From positions 12,586,001 through 12,650,000 of the forward strand of contig NC_135141.1 in the NCBI RefSeq assembly GCF_051014445.1: a stretch of 64,000 bases of DNA, given 5' to 3'. The notes under the pieces are model-generated. The model was given only the letters and a program-made list of their open reading frames with translations. It was not told where the DNA came from and made no database searches. Positions 10,285 through 21,439 of this stretch are shown in pieces. Position 1 is the stretch's first letter; every line of letters begins with the position of its first letter. Made by a program: the position numbers and the translations under genes. The stretch is from Colletes latitarsis (lineage: Eukaryota; Arthropoda; Insecta; Hymenoptera; Colletidae).

Positions 10285-11754
10285 TTACGTTGAGGCGTGG
10301 TTCACATCAGCACTCGAAGTCGAGTTTTTGGCCTTTGACCTGAATTTGGCAGGCCGACGTCGTGAGGCATTCGAACGCCATTCTTCACGATTGTCGTACT
10401 CGTTATTCGGTAACGGTTTCTGGTCGCGAGCTTCCCAGGTTTGCTCAAAATGTAGCAAGGGATGGTGCCTCCCGCTGCACTTTTTACAGACATTGAGGCT
10501 CAGACACCGCTGCACCGTGTGGGTTGTGCCCAAGCATAGTATGCACCCCCGGCGGTTCTTTATGTATTGGCAGCGCATTTGAGCAGGCAATACCAAGAAG
10601 TTATCGCATTTCGATAACTCGTGCGGTCCAGAGCAGAACCCGCACGTTTCCTCCGAAACGGGGGTTGCCTGTACTTCGTCGTTGGGGTACCGCTCTTGTG
10701 GCTCTGCAGCCGAGTCGTTTTCCCTCACAACGTTATGGCTGCGCACCTTTTCTGAGACAGAGCTCGTTTCCCGAGCGGTGCCACGGTTACGTGTACTGTC
10801 CCTGGTTGCAGGTGCTAGGGCTTCCTCTCGACGATCTTCGTTCATCGCGAGAAGAGCGAGCGAATGGTTTTCGATGAACTTCCTTACGTCTTCGAACGTA
10901 GGATATTCTGTCGTAAGGTTCAACGTCCTCTGCCATTCCAGTTCTAATTTCGGGGTGAAATGGTGTTTCGCCCAGTGCGCAAGCAGCCAGTCTAACAGCT
11001 GCTCGGCGGTTCCTCTTTTTCGGAGGGCAGCAAGAGTTTCTGTGCAATCCACAGTTATCTGCTGCATACTGGCCAGATCGTTCAGATCAATCGGGTCCAT
11101 AAACAGGAGCTTATCAAGCAGCTTTCCCGTGACCAGGCGTGGAAAGCCGTATTTTTCTTTCAGCTTTTTCCATGCTTCCGGGAAATTACGTCCGACGATC
11201 TCGAACGACGAAATCGTCACGAGAGCTGGTCCCTCTAAGCACGCATTCAGATGATACAGTTTCTGTACATCAGATAAAGATGCATTATTGACTACCCCGG
11301 AAGTGAATAGATCCTCGAAATGTTCCCATTCTCGAGGATCTCCTCCGAATTTGGGCAATCGTTGCTTCGGGAGCTCGATCGGCATGCTCATTTGTTGGAC
11401 TTCCGGTGCCGCTGGTTTAGACTCAGCGGCGATTCGGTCCATTTCGGTGGTAACGTAATTCTGGAATTCCTGGAATTCGTTTTCCACACCGAGGAGGTAG
11501 CCCGGCTTAAACAGCGCGTAGGCTTGTCTTTTCGCGGCGGGAACCATCCTACGCACGCTTGTATACAGGGCGCGGGTGTCCCGCCATAATTGTCTGGCGT
11601 AGTTGAGTTTTTCCTCAAGAAGTTTCTCTGAGTACTTCGCTCTGCCCATCTTTTTCAAGTTTGTGGTCAGCGTTCTGAGACGGTCGAACTCTTCGGTTAA
11701 TTCCGTGAGTTGATCCTCAAGGTCAGACCGCGACAATTCTTCCGCTATCGCCAT
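10285..11754 (-). CDS. gag: BEL/Pao Gag, 489 codons, intact
   Basis: Nucleocapsid polyprotein of the element; it would bind element RNA and assemble cytoplasmic particles for reverse transcription. Residues 1-120 are rich in Glu, Leu, Lys and Arg and probably helical. Residues about 128-280 match the BEL/Pao DUF1759 domain (LPKFGGDPREWEHFEDLF at 133-150, then LYHLNACLEGPAL). Three zinc knuckles follow: C371-C374-H378-C383, C404-C407-H412-C417 and C423-C426-H430-H435, the arrangement usual in insect BEL elements. The tail (about 455-480) is basic. The ATG at 11754 is the first good start after the primer site ~107 bp upstream. In relatives gag is normally continuous with pol; here the frame stops after the knuckle region and pol is wrecked. 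An open gag beside ruined pol suggests the protein is still useful to the element, or that gag was spared by chance. Confidence 0.9.
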   Translation of the reverse strand: MAIAEELSRSDLEDQLTELTEEFDRLRTLTTNLKKMGRAKYSEKLLEEKLNYARQLWRDTRALYTSVRRMVPAAKRQAYALFKPGYLLGVENEFQEFQNYVTTEMDRIAAESKPAAPEVQQMSMPIELPKQRLPKFGGDPREWEHFEDLFTSGVVNNASLSDVQKLYHLNACLEGPALVTISSFEIVGRNFPEAWKKLKEKYGFPRLVTGKLLDKLLFMDPIDLNDLASMQQITVDCTETLAALRKRGTAEQLLDWLLAHWAKHHFTPKLELEWQRTLNLTTEYPTFEDVRKFIENHSLALLAMNEDRREEALAPATRDSTRNRGTARETSSVSEKVRSHNVVRENDSAAEPQERYPNDEVQATPVSEETCGFCSGPHELSKCDNFLVLPAQMRCQYIKNRRGCILCLGTTHTVQRCLSLNVCKKCSGRHHPLLHFEQTWEARDQKPLPNNEYDNREEWRSNASRRRPAKFRSKAKNSTSSADVNHAST

Positions 11755-11860
11755 AGTGTATTTTATCGAGGATCAATCAACTCGATTTAAACTCTGTCCT
11801 GGTTAATTCTTCACGTACGAGAGTGTTCACTCTTTTCCCGTTCCAATCAACCTCGATTTG

Positions 11861-11877
11861 ATCCGGCTCGAAGGACC
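11861..11877 (-). promoter_or_regulatory. Primer binding site, tRNA-Tyr-like
   Basis: On the minus strand GGTCCTTCGAGCCGGAT begins 3 nt after the 5' LTR end. It is complementary to the 3' end of eukaryotic tRNA-Tyr (…ATCCGGCTCGAAGGACCA, from recall), apart from the first base of the usual TGG. This fixes the transcription direction and the internal boundary of the 5' LTR. Confidence 0.75.
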
Positions 11878-11880
11878 TTA

Positions 11881-13590
11881 TGTTAGGGGGAGGAGGTTTG
11901 AAAATACCTCGCCTAACGGGGGTCCGGATCTCGAGGGAAAGAACGGACGGAAAATAAGCGGTACAATTATAATTTTATTTTCGCTTGATCGCCTTATGCG
12001 ACTAAGCCGTTTATTTCATTAAATTTGACTCTTAAATACAGACGATAGAAGAAATTGGGAAAAAAACTCAGACGTCTGGGTGACGTCTAGAAAAACCCTC
12101 GCGTCGATCGGTCTGATGGCTCGCGTCGCGCTGTTATGGAATAGAAAGAGAGAGACGAATTTAGGCGTTAAATACCTGACAACGTTAGTCACGTTGTGTG
12201 TCTTACTCTTTTCTGCACGCTCCTGGTTTGTGCTTGTCGCACTCAGGAGCGGGAATCTCAGCCGCCGCGATACGCAGCTAAGCGAGTGGACTGTATATGT
12301 GAGCGTTCCCTTTAAATCGGGAATCGCTCTGTTATTGTTACGAGATCGGGGTTTGTATCCAGCTTCCTCCGCAGCCTTAAGAGAGCGGAGAGTTTTCTCC
12401 GGTCTCGGGTAATTAAGAGGCGGCCGAATTTAAAAACGTCCCGTTATCTAGTGAGATTTAATCTCATTACTTTGACGACTGCAACTCTTGATTGTCGCAG
12501 GAGAGGGTGAATAGAGGGAGGTTGTAAGGCTCCAACCGTCACCCGGTCCTCGGTCCCTTACCGTCTTCGTATGTGCGTACGGAACACAGTGTGGTGCAGT
12601 CTTTCAACGGCGTATTTGACGACTTACGTTGAGACTATCACACCACGGCGCTTTGTGAGTCGCGTTCTACGCACAGTAGCCGTACAGGACTGGCGGTCAG
12701 TGAACAGCGCTCTAGCAGGTCGCCGGAAGCTGGGCTTGGAATAACTCGTCCCAAGCTCCGACTGGAAGACGGCAAGTCCACCCAGGGTATACACGCCACG
12801 AAGGCCCCTATAGGTGGGAGCAAGACCGTTCGAAAATCAAGGGAGGATCGAGTTTTAATCTCGATGCCTCTCGCACGACCGCTGTTTGCAGCAATACGTG
12901 GAAAATTCGGGAACTCGATGATATCAACGAGTTTCCCGCAGTCTTTTAACCGGGTCGTACTCACGACCGAATCGATTAACAAGCTGATTCGACAAACGGA
13001 ATTACACGTAGGTTACTGGTATGAATTTGCTTACGCAGTCTAACCAGTAAAGCTACGGCTATACGTCGCTTGTCCGCTTAACGAAAGTTCGAATAACTCG
13101 AACTATTCGAATCTGCGATAGAATCAGCCGATGTGTCACAAAATGTTTCCTCAACGAAAGCTCGAATAACTCGAAGCGATTCGGAGATTTTGGGAATTCT
13201 GCGGAGCGTGATCGTTTACCGATGTGCTCAAGGCAGGATCCTGATTAAGAGTGACGGACGAGCACGAGCTGCCAAAAGTTACGCGTGAAAGGGGGAATCC
13301 TCCGACACGCGGCGCTGTCGCCGTGTCTTTCGTCCGTCTTTTTCTAACTTGTAAACGTACCTTTTCTCTGTACTCGTACGTTGAACTAATTGTTCGAACT
13401 CGTACGTTACTTGGTCGATCGCGTGACTTTCAGAAAAGCCCGAAAATTATGGTTTTTCTAGTCTATATTGTGTCGCGTAACGGACGCCGCGACCGAGAGT
13501 CCTCTGGTCGGTTACGTACCTAGAAATCAGCACTGTTTAACGAATTTTATGTTATGTTCAAATACCTCGAATTAATGCGATATTTAAACA
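11881..13590 (-). repeat. 5' LTR of the BEL/Pao element
   Basis: 1710 bp, TG...CA bounded, nearly identical to 2904-4613 and 7046-8756. Private differences include CCTAACGGGGG (TTAACGGGGG elsewhere), GAACGGACGG, and TTTCATTAAAT instead of TTTCGTTAAAT. It should hold the promoter for the minus-strand transcript. The satellite resumes at 13591 with AATATAGATCG. Confidence 0.9.
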
Positions 13591-13693
13591 AATATAGATC
13601 GAAACCAGGTTTAATTGACAGTTTCAATGTGGTATCACATTACTACGTGATCCAAACCAGAAAACCCCAGAATCTGGCCAACAGGTATGCGAA

Positions 13694-15900
13694 AGTTGCG
13701 ACAGTATGAGCGAGATGAGGGCAAATCCCAGACATAACTCTGACCTAACCGGTGTTATCCTCTAAAATATTGATCCAATCCAAGTTTAATTGACAGTTTT
13801 AGTGTGGTACCACATTACTACGTGATCTAAACCAGAAAACCCCAGGATCTGGCCAACATGTATGCGAAAGTTGCGACAGTATGAGCGAGATGAGGGCAAA
13901 TCCCAGACATATCCCAGACCTAACCGGTGTTATCCTCTAAAATATACATCGAAACCAGGTTGAATTGACTGTTTCAGTGTGGTACGACATTACTACGTGA
14001 TCCAAACCAGAGGAAAACCCAGGATATGGCGAACAAGTTTGCGAAAGATGCGAAGGTATGAGCCAGATGAGGGCAAATCCCACACATAACCAGACCTAAC
14101 CGGTGTTATCCTCTACAATATAGATCGAAACCAGGTTTAATTGACAGTTTCAATGTGGTACCACATTACTGCGTGATCCGAACCAGAAAACCGCAGGATC
14201 TGGCCAACAGGTATGCGAAAAATGCGAAAGTATGAGCCAGATAAGAGCAAATGCCAGACATAACCCGGACCCAACCGGTGTTATCCTCTAAAATATACAT
14301 CGAAACCAGGTTTAATTGACTGTTTCGGGGTTATCCAAACCAGAAAAAGCCCAGGATCTGGCCAACAGGTCAGTGAAAGATGCGAAAGTGTGAGTCAGAT
14401 GAGGGCAAATCCCAGTCAGAAACGAGTGCCAACAGGTGTTTTCCTCTAAAATATTGTTCGAATCCAGGTTTCATTGACTGTTTCAGTGTGGTAGCACATT
14501 ACTACGTCATCCAAACCGGAAAAATCCCAGGATCTGGCCAACAGATATGCGAAAGATGCGACAGTATGAGCCAGATAAGTTCAAATCCCAGACATAACCC
14601 AGACCTAACCGGTGTTATCCTCTAAAATATAGATCGAATCCAGGTTTAGTGGACTGTTTCAGGGTGGTACCACATTTCTACGTGATACAAACTAGAAATA
14701 TGCCAGGGTCTGGCCAACAGGTATGCGAAAGATGCGATAGTATTAGCCAGATGATGGCAAATGCCAGACATAAGCCTGACCGAACCGGTGTTATCCTCCA
14801 AAATATAAATCGAAACCAGGTTTAATTGACTGTTTCAGTGTGGTACGACATTACTGCCTGATCCAAACCAGAAATAGCCAAGGATCTGGCCAACAGGTAT
14901 GCGAAAAATGCGAAAGTAAGAGCCAGATAAGGGCAAATGCCAGACTTAACCCGGACCCAACCGGTGTTATCTTCTAAAATATACATCGTAACCAGGTTTA
15001 ATTGACTGTTTCGGGGTTATCCAAACCTGAAAAAGTCCAGGATCTGGCCAACATGTATGCGAAAGATGCGATAGTATGAGCCAGATGATGGCAAATCCCA
15101 GACATAACTCTGACCTAACCGGTGTTATCCTCTAAAATATTGATCCAATCCAAGTTTAATTGACAGTTTTAGTGTGGTACCACATTACTACGTGATCTAA
15201 ACCAGAAAACCCCAGGATCTGGCCAACATGTATGCGAAAGTTGCGACAGTATGAGCGAGATGAGGGCAAATCCCAGACATATCCCAGACCTAACCGGTGT
15301 TATCCTCTAAAATATACATCGAAACCAGGTTGAATTGACTGTTTCAGTGTGGTACGACATTACTACGTGATCCAAACCAGAGGAAAACCCAGGATATGGC
15401 GAACAAGTTTGCGAAAGATGCGAAGGTATGAGCCAGATGGGGGCAAATCCCACACATAACCAGACCTAACCGGTGTTATCCTCTACAATATAGATCGAAA
15501 CCAGGTTTAATTGACAGTTTCAATGTGGTACCACATTACTGCGTGATCCGAACCAGAAAACCGCAGGATCTGGCCAACAGGTATGCGAAAAATGCGAAAG
15601 TATGAGCCAGATAAGGGCAAATGCCAGACATAACCCGGACCCAACCGGTGTTATCCTCTAAAATATACATCGAAACCAGGTTTAATTGACTGTTTCGGGG
15701 TTATCCAAACCAGAAAAAGCCCAGGATCTGGCCAACAGGTAAGTGATAGATGCGAAAGTGTGAGTCAGATGAGGGCAAATCCCAGACAGAAACGAGTGCC
15801 AACAGGTGATTTCCTCTAAAATATTGTTCGAATCCAGGTTTCATTGACTGTTTCAGTGTGGTAGCACATTACTACGTCATCCAAACCGGAAAAATCCCAG
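13694..15900 (+). repeat. Satellite segmental duplication, offset 1370 bp
   Basis: About 13740-14500 reappears at about 15110-15870. Diagnostic variants include a monomer with TGCGACAGTATGAGCGAGATG and a monomer with GAAACGAGTGCCAACAGGTG in place of the usual CATAACCCAGACC segment. The offset is eight monomers, one or two of them short. Confidence 0.75.
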
Positions 15901-18900
15901 GATCTGGCCAACAGGTATGCGAAAAATGCGAAAGTAAGAGCCAGATAAGGGCAAATCCCAGACATAACCCAGACCTAACCGGTGTTATCCTCTAAAATAT
16001 ACATCGAAACCAGGTTGAATTGACTGTTTCAGTGTGGTACGACATTACTACGTGATCCAAACCAGAAGAAAACCCAGGATATGGCGAACAAGTTTGCGAT
16101 AAATGCGAAAGTATGAGCCAGATGAGGGCAAATCCCAGACATAATCAAGACCTAACCGGTGTTATCCTCTAGAATATAGATCGAAACCTGGTTTAATCGA
16201 CTGTTTCAGTGTGGTACCACATTACTACGTGATACAAACCAGAAAACCCCAGGATCTGGCCAACAGGTATGCGAAAGGTAGGATAGTATTAGCCAGATGA
16301 TGGCAAATCTCAGACGTAACCCTGACCGAACCGGTGTTATCCTCCAAAATATAAATCGAAACCAGGTTTAATTGACAGTTTCAGTGTGGTACCACATTAC
16401 TGCGTGATCCAAACCAGATATAGCCCAGGATCTGGCCAACAGGTATGCGAAAGATGCGAAAGTGTGAGCCAGATGAGGGCAAATACCAGACATAACCCGG
16501 ACCCAACCGGTGTTATCCTCTAAAATATACATCGCAACCAGGTTTAATTGACAGTTTCAGTGTGGTACCACATTACTGCGTGATCCAAACCAGAAATAGC
16601 CCAGGATCTGGCCAACAGGTATGCGAAAGATGCGAAAGTATGAGCCAGATGTGGGCTAATCCCAGACATAACCCGGACCTAACCGGTGTTATCCTCTAAA
16701 ATATTGATCCAATCCAGGTATAATTGACAGTTTTAGCGAGGTACCACATTACTACGTGATCCAAACCAGAAAACCACAGGATCTGGCCAACAGGTATGCG
16801 AAAGATGCGATAGTATGAGCCAGATGAGGGCAAATCCCAGACATAACCCTGACCTAACCGGTGTTATCCTCTAGTATATAGATGGAATCCAGGTTTAGTG
16901 GACTGTTTCAGTGTGGTACCACATTTCTACGCGGTACGAACCAGAAATAACCCAGGATCTGGCTAACAAGTATGCGATAAGTGCAAAAGTATGAGCCAGA
17001 TGATTGCAAATACCAGACCTAACACAAACCTAACCGGTGTTATCCTTTAAAATATTGATCGAGGCCAGGTTTAATTGACCGTTTCAGTGTGGCACGACAT
17101 TACTACGCGATCCAAACCAGAAGAAAAGCCAGGATCTGGCCAAAAGGTATGCGATTAATGCGAAAGTATGAGCCAGATGATTGCAAATACCAGACCTAAC
17201 ACAAACCTAACCGTTGTTATCCTCTAAAATATTGTTCGAATCCAGGTTGAATTGACTGTTACAGTGTGGTACCACATTACTACGTGATCCAAACCAGTAA
17301 AACCCTAGGATCTGGCCAACAAGTATGCGATAAATGCGAAAGTATGAGCCAGATGAGGGCAAATACCAGACATAACCCGGACCCAACCAGTGTTATCCTC
17401 TGAGATATACATCGAAACCAGGTTTAATTGACTGTTTCAGTGTGGTACCACATTACTGCGTGATCCAAACCAGAAATAGCCTAGGATCTGGCGAACAAGT
17501 TTGCGATAAATGCGAAAGTATGAGCCAGATGAGGGCAAATCCCAGACATAAGCCAGACCTAACCGGTGTTATCCTCAAAAATATTGATCCAATCCAAGTT
17601 TAATTGACTGTTACAGTGTGGTACCACATTACTGCGTGATCCGAACCAGAAAACCGCAGGATCTGGCCAACAGGTATGCGAAAAATGCGAAAGTATGAGC
17701 CAGATAAGGGCAAATGCCAGACATAACCCGGACCCAACCGGTGTTATCCTCTAAAATATACATCGAAACCAGGTTTAATTGACTGTTTCGGGGTTATCCA
17801 AACCAGAAAAAGCCCAGGATCTGGCCAACAGGTAAGTGATAGATGCGAAAGTGTGAGTCAGATGAGGGCAAATCCCAGACAGAAACGAGTGCCAACAGGT
17901 GATTTCCTCTAAAATATTGTTCGAATCCAGGTTTCATTGACTGTTTCAGTGTGGTAGCACATTACTACGTCATCCAAACCGGAAAAATCCCAGGATCTGG
18001 CCAACAGGTATGCGAAAAATGCGAAAGTAAGAGCCAGATAAGGGCAAATCCCAGACATAACCCAGACCTAACCGGTGTTATCCTCTAAAATATACATCGA
18101 AACCAGGTTGAATTGACTGTTTCAGTGTGGTACGACATTACTACGTGATCCAAACCAGAAGAAAACCCAGGATATGGCGAACAAGTTTGCGATAAATGCG
18201 AAAGTATGAGCCAGATGAGGGCAAATCCAAGACATAATCAAGACCTAACCGGTGTTATCCTCTAGAATATAGATCGAAACCTGGTTTAATCGACTGTTTC
18301 AGTGTGGTACCACATTACTACGTGATACAAACCAGAAAACCCCAGGATCTGGCCAACAGGTATGCGAAAGGTAGGATAGTATTAGCCAGATGATGGCAAA
18401 TCTCAGACGTAACCCTGACCGAACCGGTGTTATCCTCCAAAATATAAATCGAAACCAGGTTTAATTGACAGTTTCAGTGTGGTACCACATTACTGCGTGA
18501 TCCAAACCAGATATAGCCCAGGATCTGGCCAACAGGTATGCGAAAGATGCGAAAGTGTGAGCCAGATGAGGGCAAATACCAGACATAACCCGGACCCAAC
18601 CGGTGTTATCCTCTAAAATATACATCGCAACCAGGTTTAATTGACAGTTTCAGTGTGGTACCACATTACTGCGTGATCCAAACCAGAAATAGCCCAGGAT
18701 CTGGCCAACAGGTATGCGAAAGATGCGAAAGTATGAGCCAGATGTGGGCTAATCCCAGACATAACCCGGACCTAACCGGTGTTATCCTCTAAAATATTGA
18801 TCCAATCCAGGTATAATTGACAGTTTTAGCGAGGTACCACATTACTACGTGATCCAAACCAGAAAACCACAGGATCTGGCCAACAGGTATGCGAAAGATG

Positions 18901-19433
18901 CGATAGTATGAGCCAGATGAGGGCAAATCCCAGACATAACCCTGACCTAACCGGTGTTATCCTCTAGTATATAGATGGAATCCAGGTTTAGTGGACTGTT
19001 TCAGTGTGGTACCACATTTCTACGCGGTACGAACCAGAAATAACCCAGGATCTGGCTAACAAGTATGCGATAAGTGCAAAAGTATGAGCCAGATGATTGC
19101 AAATACCAGACCTAACACAAACCTAACCGGTGTTATCCTTTAAAATATTGATCGAGGCCAGGTTTAATTGACCGTTTCAGTGTGGCACGACATTACTACG
19201 CGATCCAAACCAGAAGAAAACCCAGGATCTGGCCAAAAGGTATGCGATTAATGCGAAAGTATGAGCCAGATGATTGCAAATACCAGACCTAACACAAACC
19301 TAACCGTTGTTATCCTCTAAAATATTGTTCGAATCCAGGTTGAATTGACTGTTACAGTGTGGTACCACATTACTACGTGATCCAAACCAGTAAAACCCTA
19401 GGATCTGGCCAACAAGTATGCGATAAGTGCGAA
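15530..19433 (+). repeat. Satellite segmental duplication, offset 2093 bp (12 monomers)
   Basis: About 15530-17340 is repeated almost perfectly at about 17625-19433. Three independent markers give the same offset: CCGAACCAG (15548, 17641), GGTAGGATAG (16277, 18370) and CAAAAGGTAT (17141, 19234). The stretch 17341-17640 separating the copies is not part of the match. Confidence 0.8.
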
Positions 19434-21439
19434 AGTATGAGCCAGATGATTGCAAAAACCAGACCGAACACAAACCTAACCGGTGTTATCCTCTAAAATA
19501 TAGACCGAAACCAGATTTAATTCTCTGTTTCAGTGTGGTACCACATTACTGCGTGATCCAAACCAGAAATAGCCCAGGATCTGGCCAACAGGTATGCGAA
19601 AGATGCGAAAGTATGAGCCAGATGAGGGCAAATCCCAGGCATAACCCAGACCTACCCGGTGTTATCCTCTAAAATATAGATCGAATCCAGATTTAGTGGA
19701 CTGTTTCAGTGTGGTACCACATTACTACGTGGCCCAAACTAGAAAAATCCCAGAATCTGGCCAACAGGTATGCGAAAGATGCGAAAGTATGAGCCAGATG
19801 ATGGCAAATCCCAGACATAACCCTGACCTTACCGGTGTTATCCTCTGGGTATATAGATCGAATCCAGGTTTAGTGGACTGTTTCTGTGTGGTGCCACATT
19901 TCTACGCGATACAAACCAGAAATAACCCAGGATCTGGCTAACAAGTATGCGATAAGTGCGAAAGTATGAGCCAGATGATTGCAAATACCAGACCTAACAC
20001 AAACCTAACCGGTGTTATCCTTTAAAATATTGATCGAGGCCAGGTTTAATTGACTGTTTCAGTGTGGTACGACATTACTACGCGATCCAAACCAGAAGAA
20101 AACCCAGGATCTGCCAACATGTATGCGAAAGTTGCGACAGTATGAGCCTGATGACGGCAAATCCCAGACCTAAACGAAACCCAACCGGAATTATCCTTTA
20201 AAATATTGTTCGAGGCCAGGTTTAATTGACAGTTTCGGTGTGATTCCACAATACTACGTAATCCAAACCAGAGGAAAACCCAGGATCTGCCAACATGTAT
20301 GCGAAAGTTGTGACAGTATGAGCCAGATGAGGGCAAATCCCAGACATAACCCAGACCTAACCGGTGTTATCCTCTAAAATATAGATCGAATCCAGGTTCA
20401 GTGGACAGTTTCCGTATGGTACCACATTTCTGTGTGATCCAAACCAGAAAATACGCAGGATCTGGCTCACAAGTATGCGAAAGATGCGATAGTTTGAGCC
20501 TGATGAGGGCAAATCCCAGGTATAACCCCGACCTAACCGGTGTTATCCTCTAAAATATACATCGAAACCAGGTTCAATTGACTGTTTCAGTGTGGTACGA
20601 CATTACTACGTGATCCAAACCAGATATAGCCCAGGATCTGGCCAACAGGTATGCGAAAGATGCGAAAGTATGAGCCAGATGAGGGCAAATACCAGACATA
20701 ACCCAGACCTAACCGGTGTTATCCTATAGAATATAGATCGAAGACTGGTTTAATTGACTGTTTCAGTGTGGTACCACATTACTACGTGATACAAACCAGA
20801 AAACCCCAGGATCTGGCCAACAGGTATGCGAAAGATACGACAGTATTAGCCAGATGATGGCAAATCCCAGAAGTAACCCTGATCGAACCGGTGTTATCCT
20901 CCAAAATATAAATCGAAACCAGGTTTAATTGACAGTTTCAGTGTGGTACCACATTACTGCGTGATCCAAACCAGATATAGCCCAGGATCTGGCCAACAGG
21001 TATGCGAAAGATGCGAAAGTATGAGCCAGATGAGGGCAAATACCAGACATAACCCGGACCCAACCGGTGTTATCCTCTAAAATATACATCGAAACCAGGT
21101 TTAATTGACTGTTTCAGTGTGGTACCACATTACTGCCTGATCCAAACCAGAGGAAAACCCAGGATCTGGCGAACAAGTTTGCGATAAATGCGAAAGTATG
21201 AGCCAGATGAGGGCAAATCCCAGACATAATCCAGACCTAACCGGTGTTATCCTCAAAAATATTGATCCAATCCAAGTTTAATTGACTGTTACAGTGTGGT
21301 ACCACATTACTACGTGATCCAAGCTAGAAAAAGCCCAGGATCTGGCCAACAGGTATGCAAATGATGCGAAGGTATGAGTCAGATGAGGGCAAATCCCAGA
21401 CATAAACCTGACCTAACCGGTGTTATCCTCAAAAATATT

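Larger units (their letters stand above)
7046..13590 (-). mobile_element. Non-autonomous BEL/Pao LTR retrotransposon with intact gag and decayed pol
   Basis: A 6.5-kb element read on the minus strand. In its own direction the order is: 5' LTR (13590 to 11881), tRNA-Tyr-like primer site (11877 to 11861), gag (11754 to 10285), pol remnants (about 10284 to 9147), polypurine tract (8769 to 8757), 3' LTR (8756 to 7046). The flanks are GATAT on the left and AATAT on the right, the same as the solo LTR at 2904-4613. I found about five differences between the two LTRs in 1.7 kb, so the insertion is young. The internal region is only ~3.1 kb, against roughly 5-6 kb in complete BEL/Pao elements. Protease, the RT catalytic region and RNase H are absent. 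It can make Gag at most and needs polymerase from a relative. Confidence 0.88.

Noticed and set aside
9582..11589. Plus-strand ORFs of 77-190 codons opposite gag and the pol remnant
   Set aside because: No recognisable domains. The minus strand encodes a clear Gag, and primer site and polypurine tract fix the direction.
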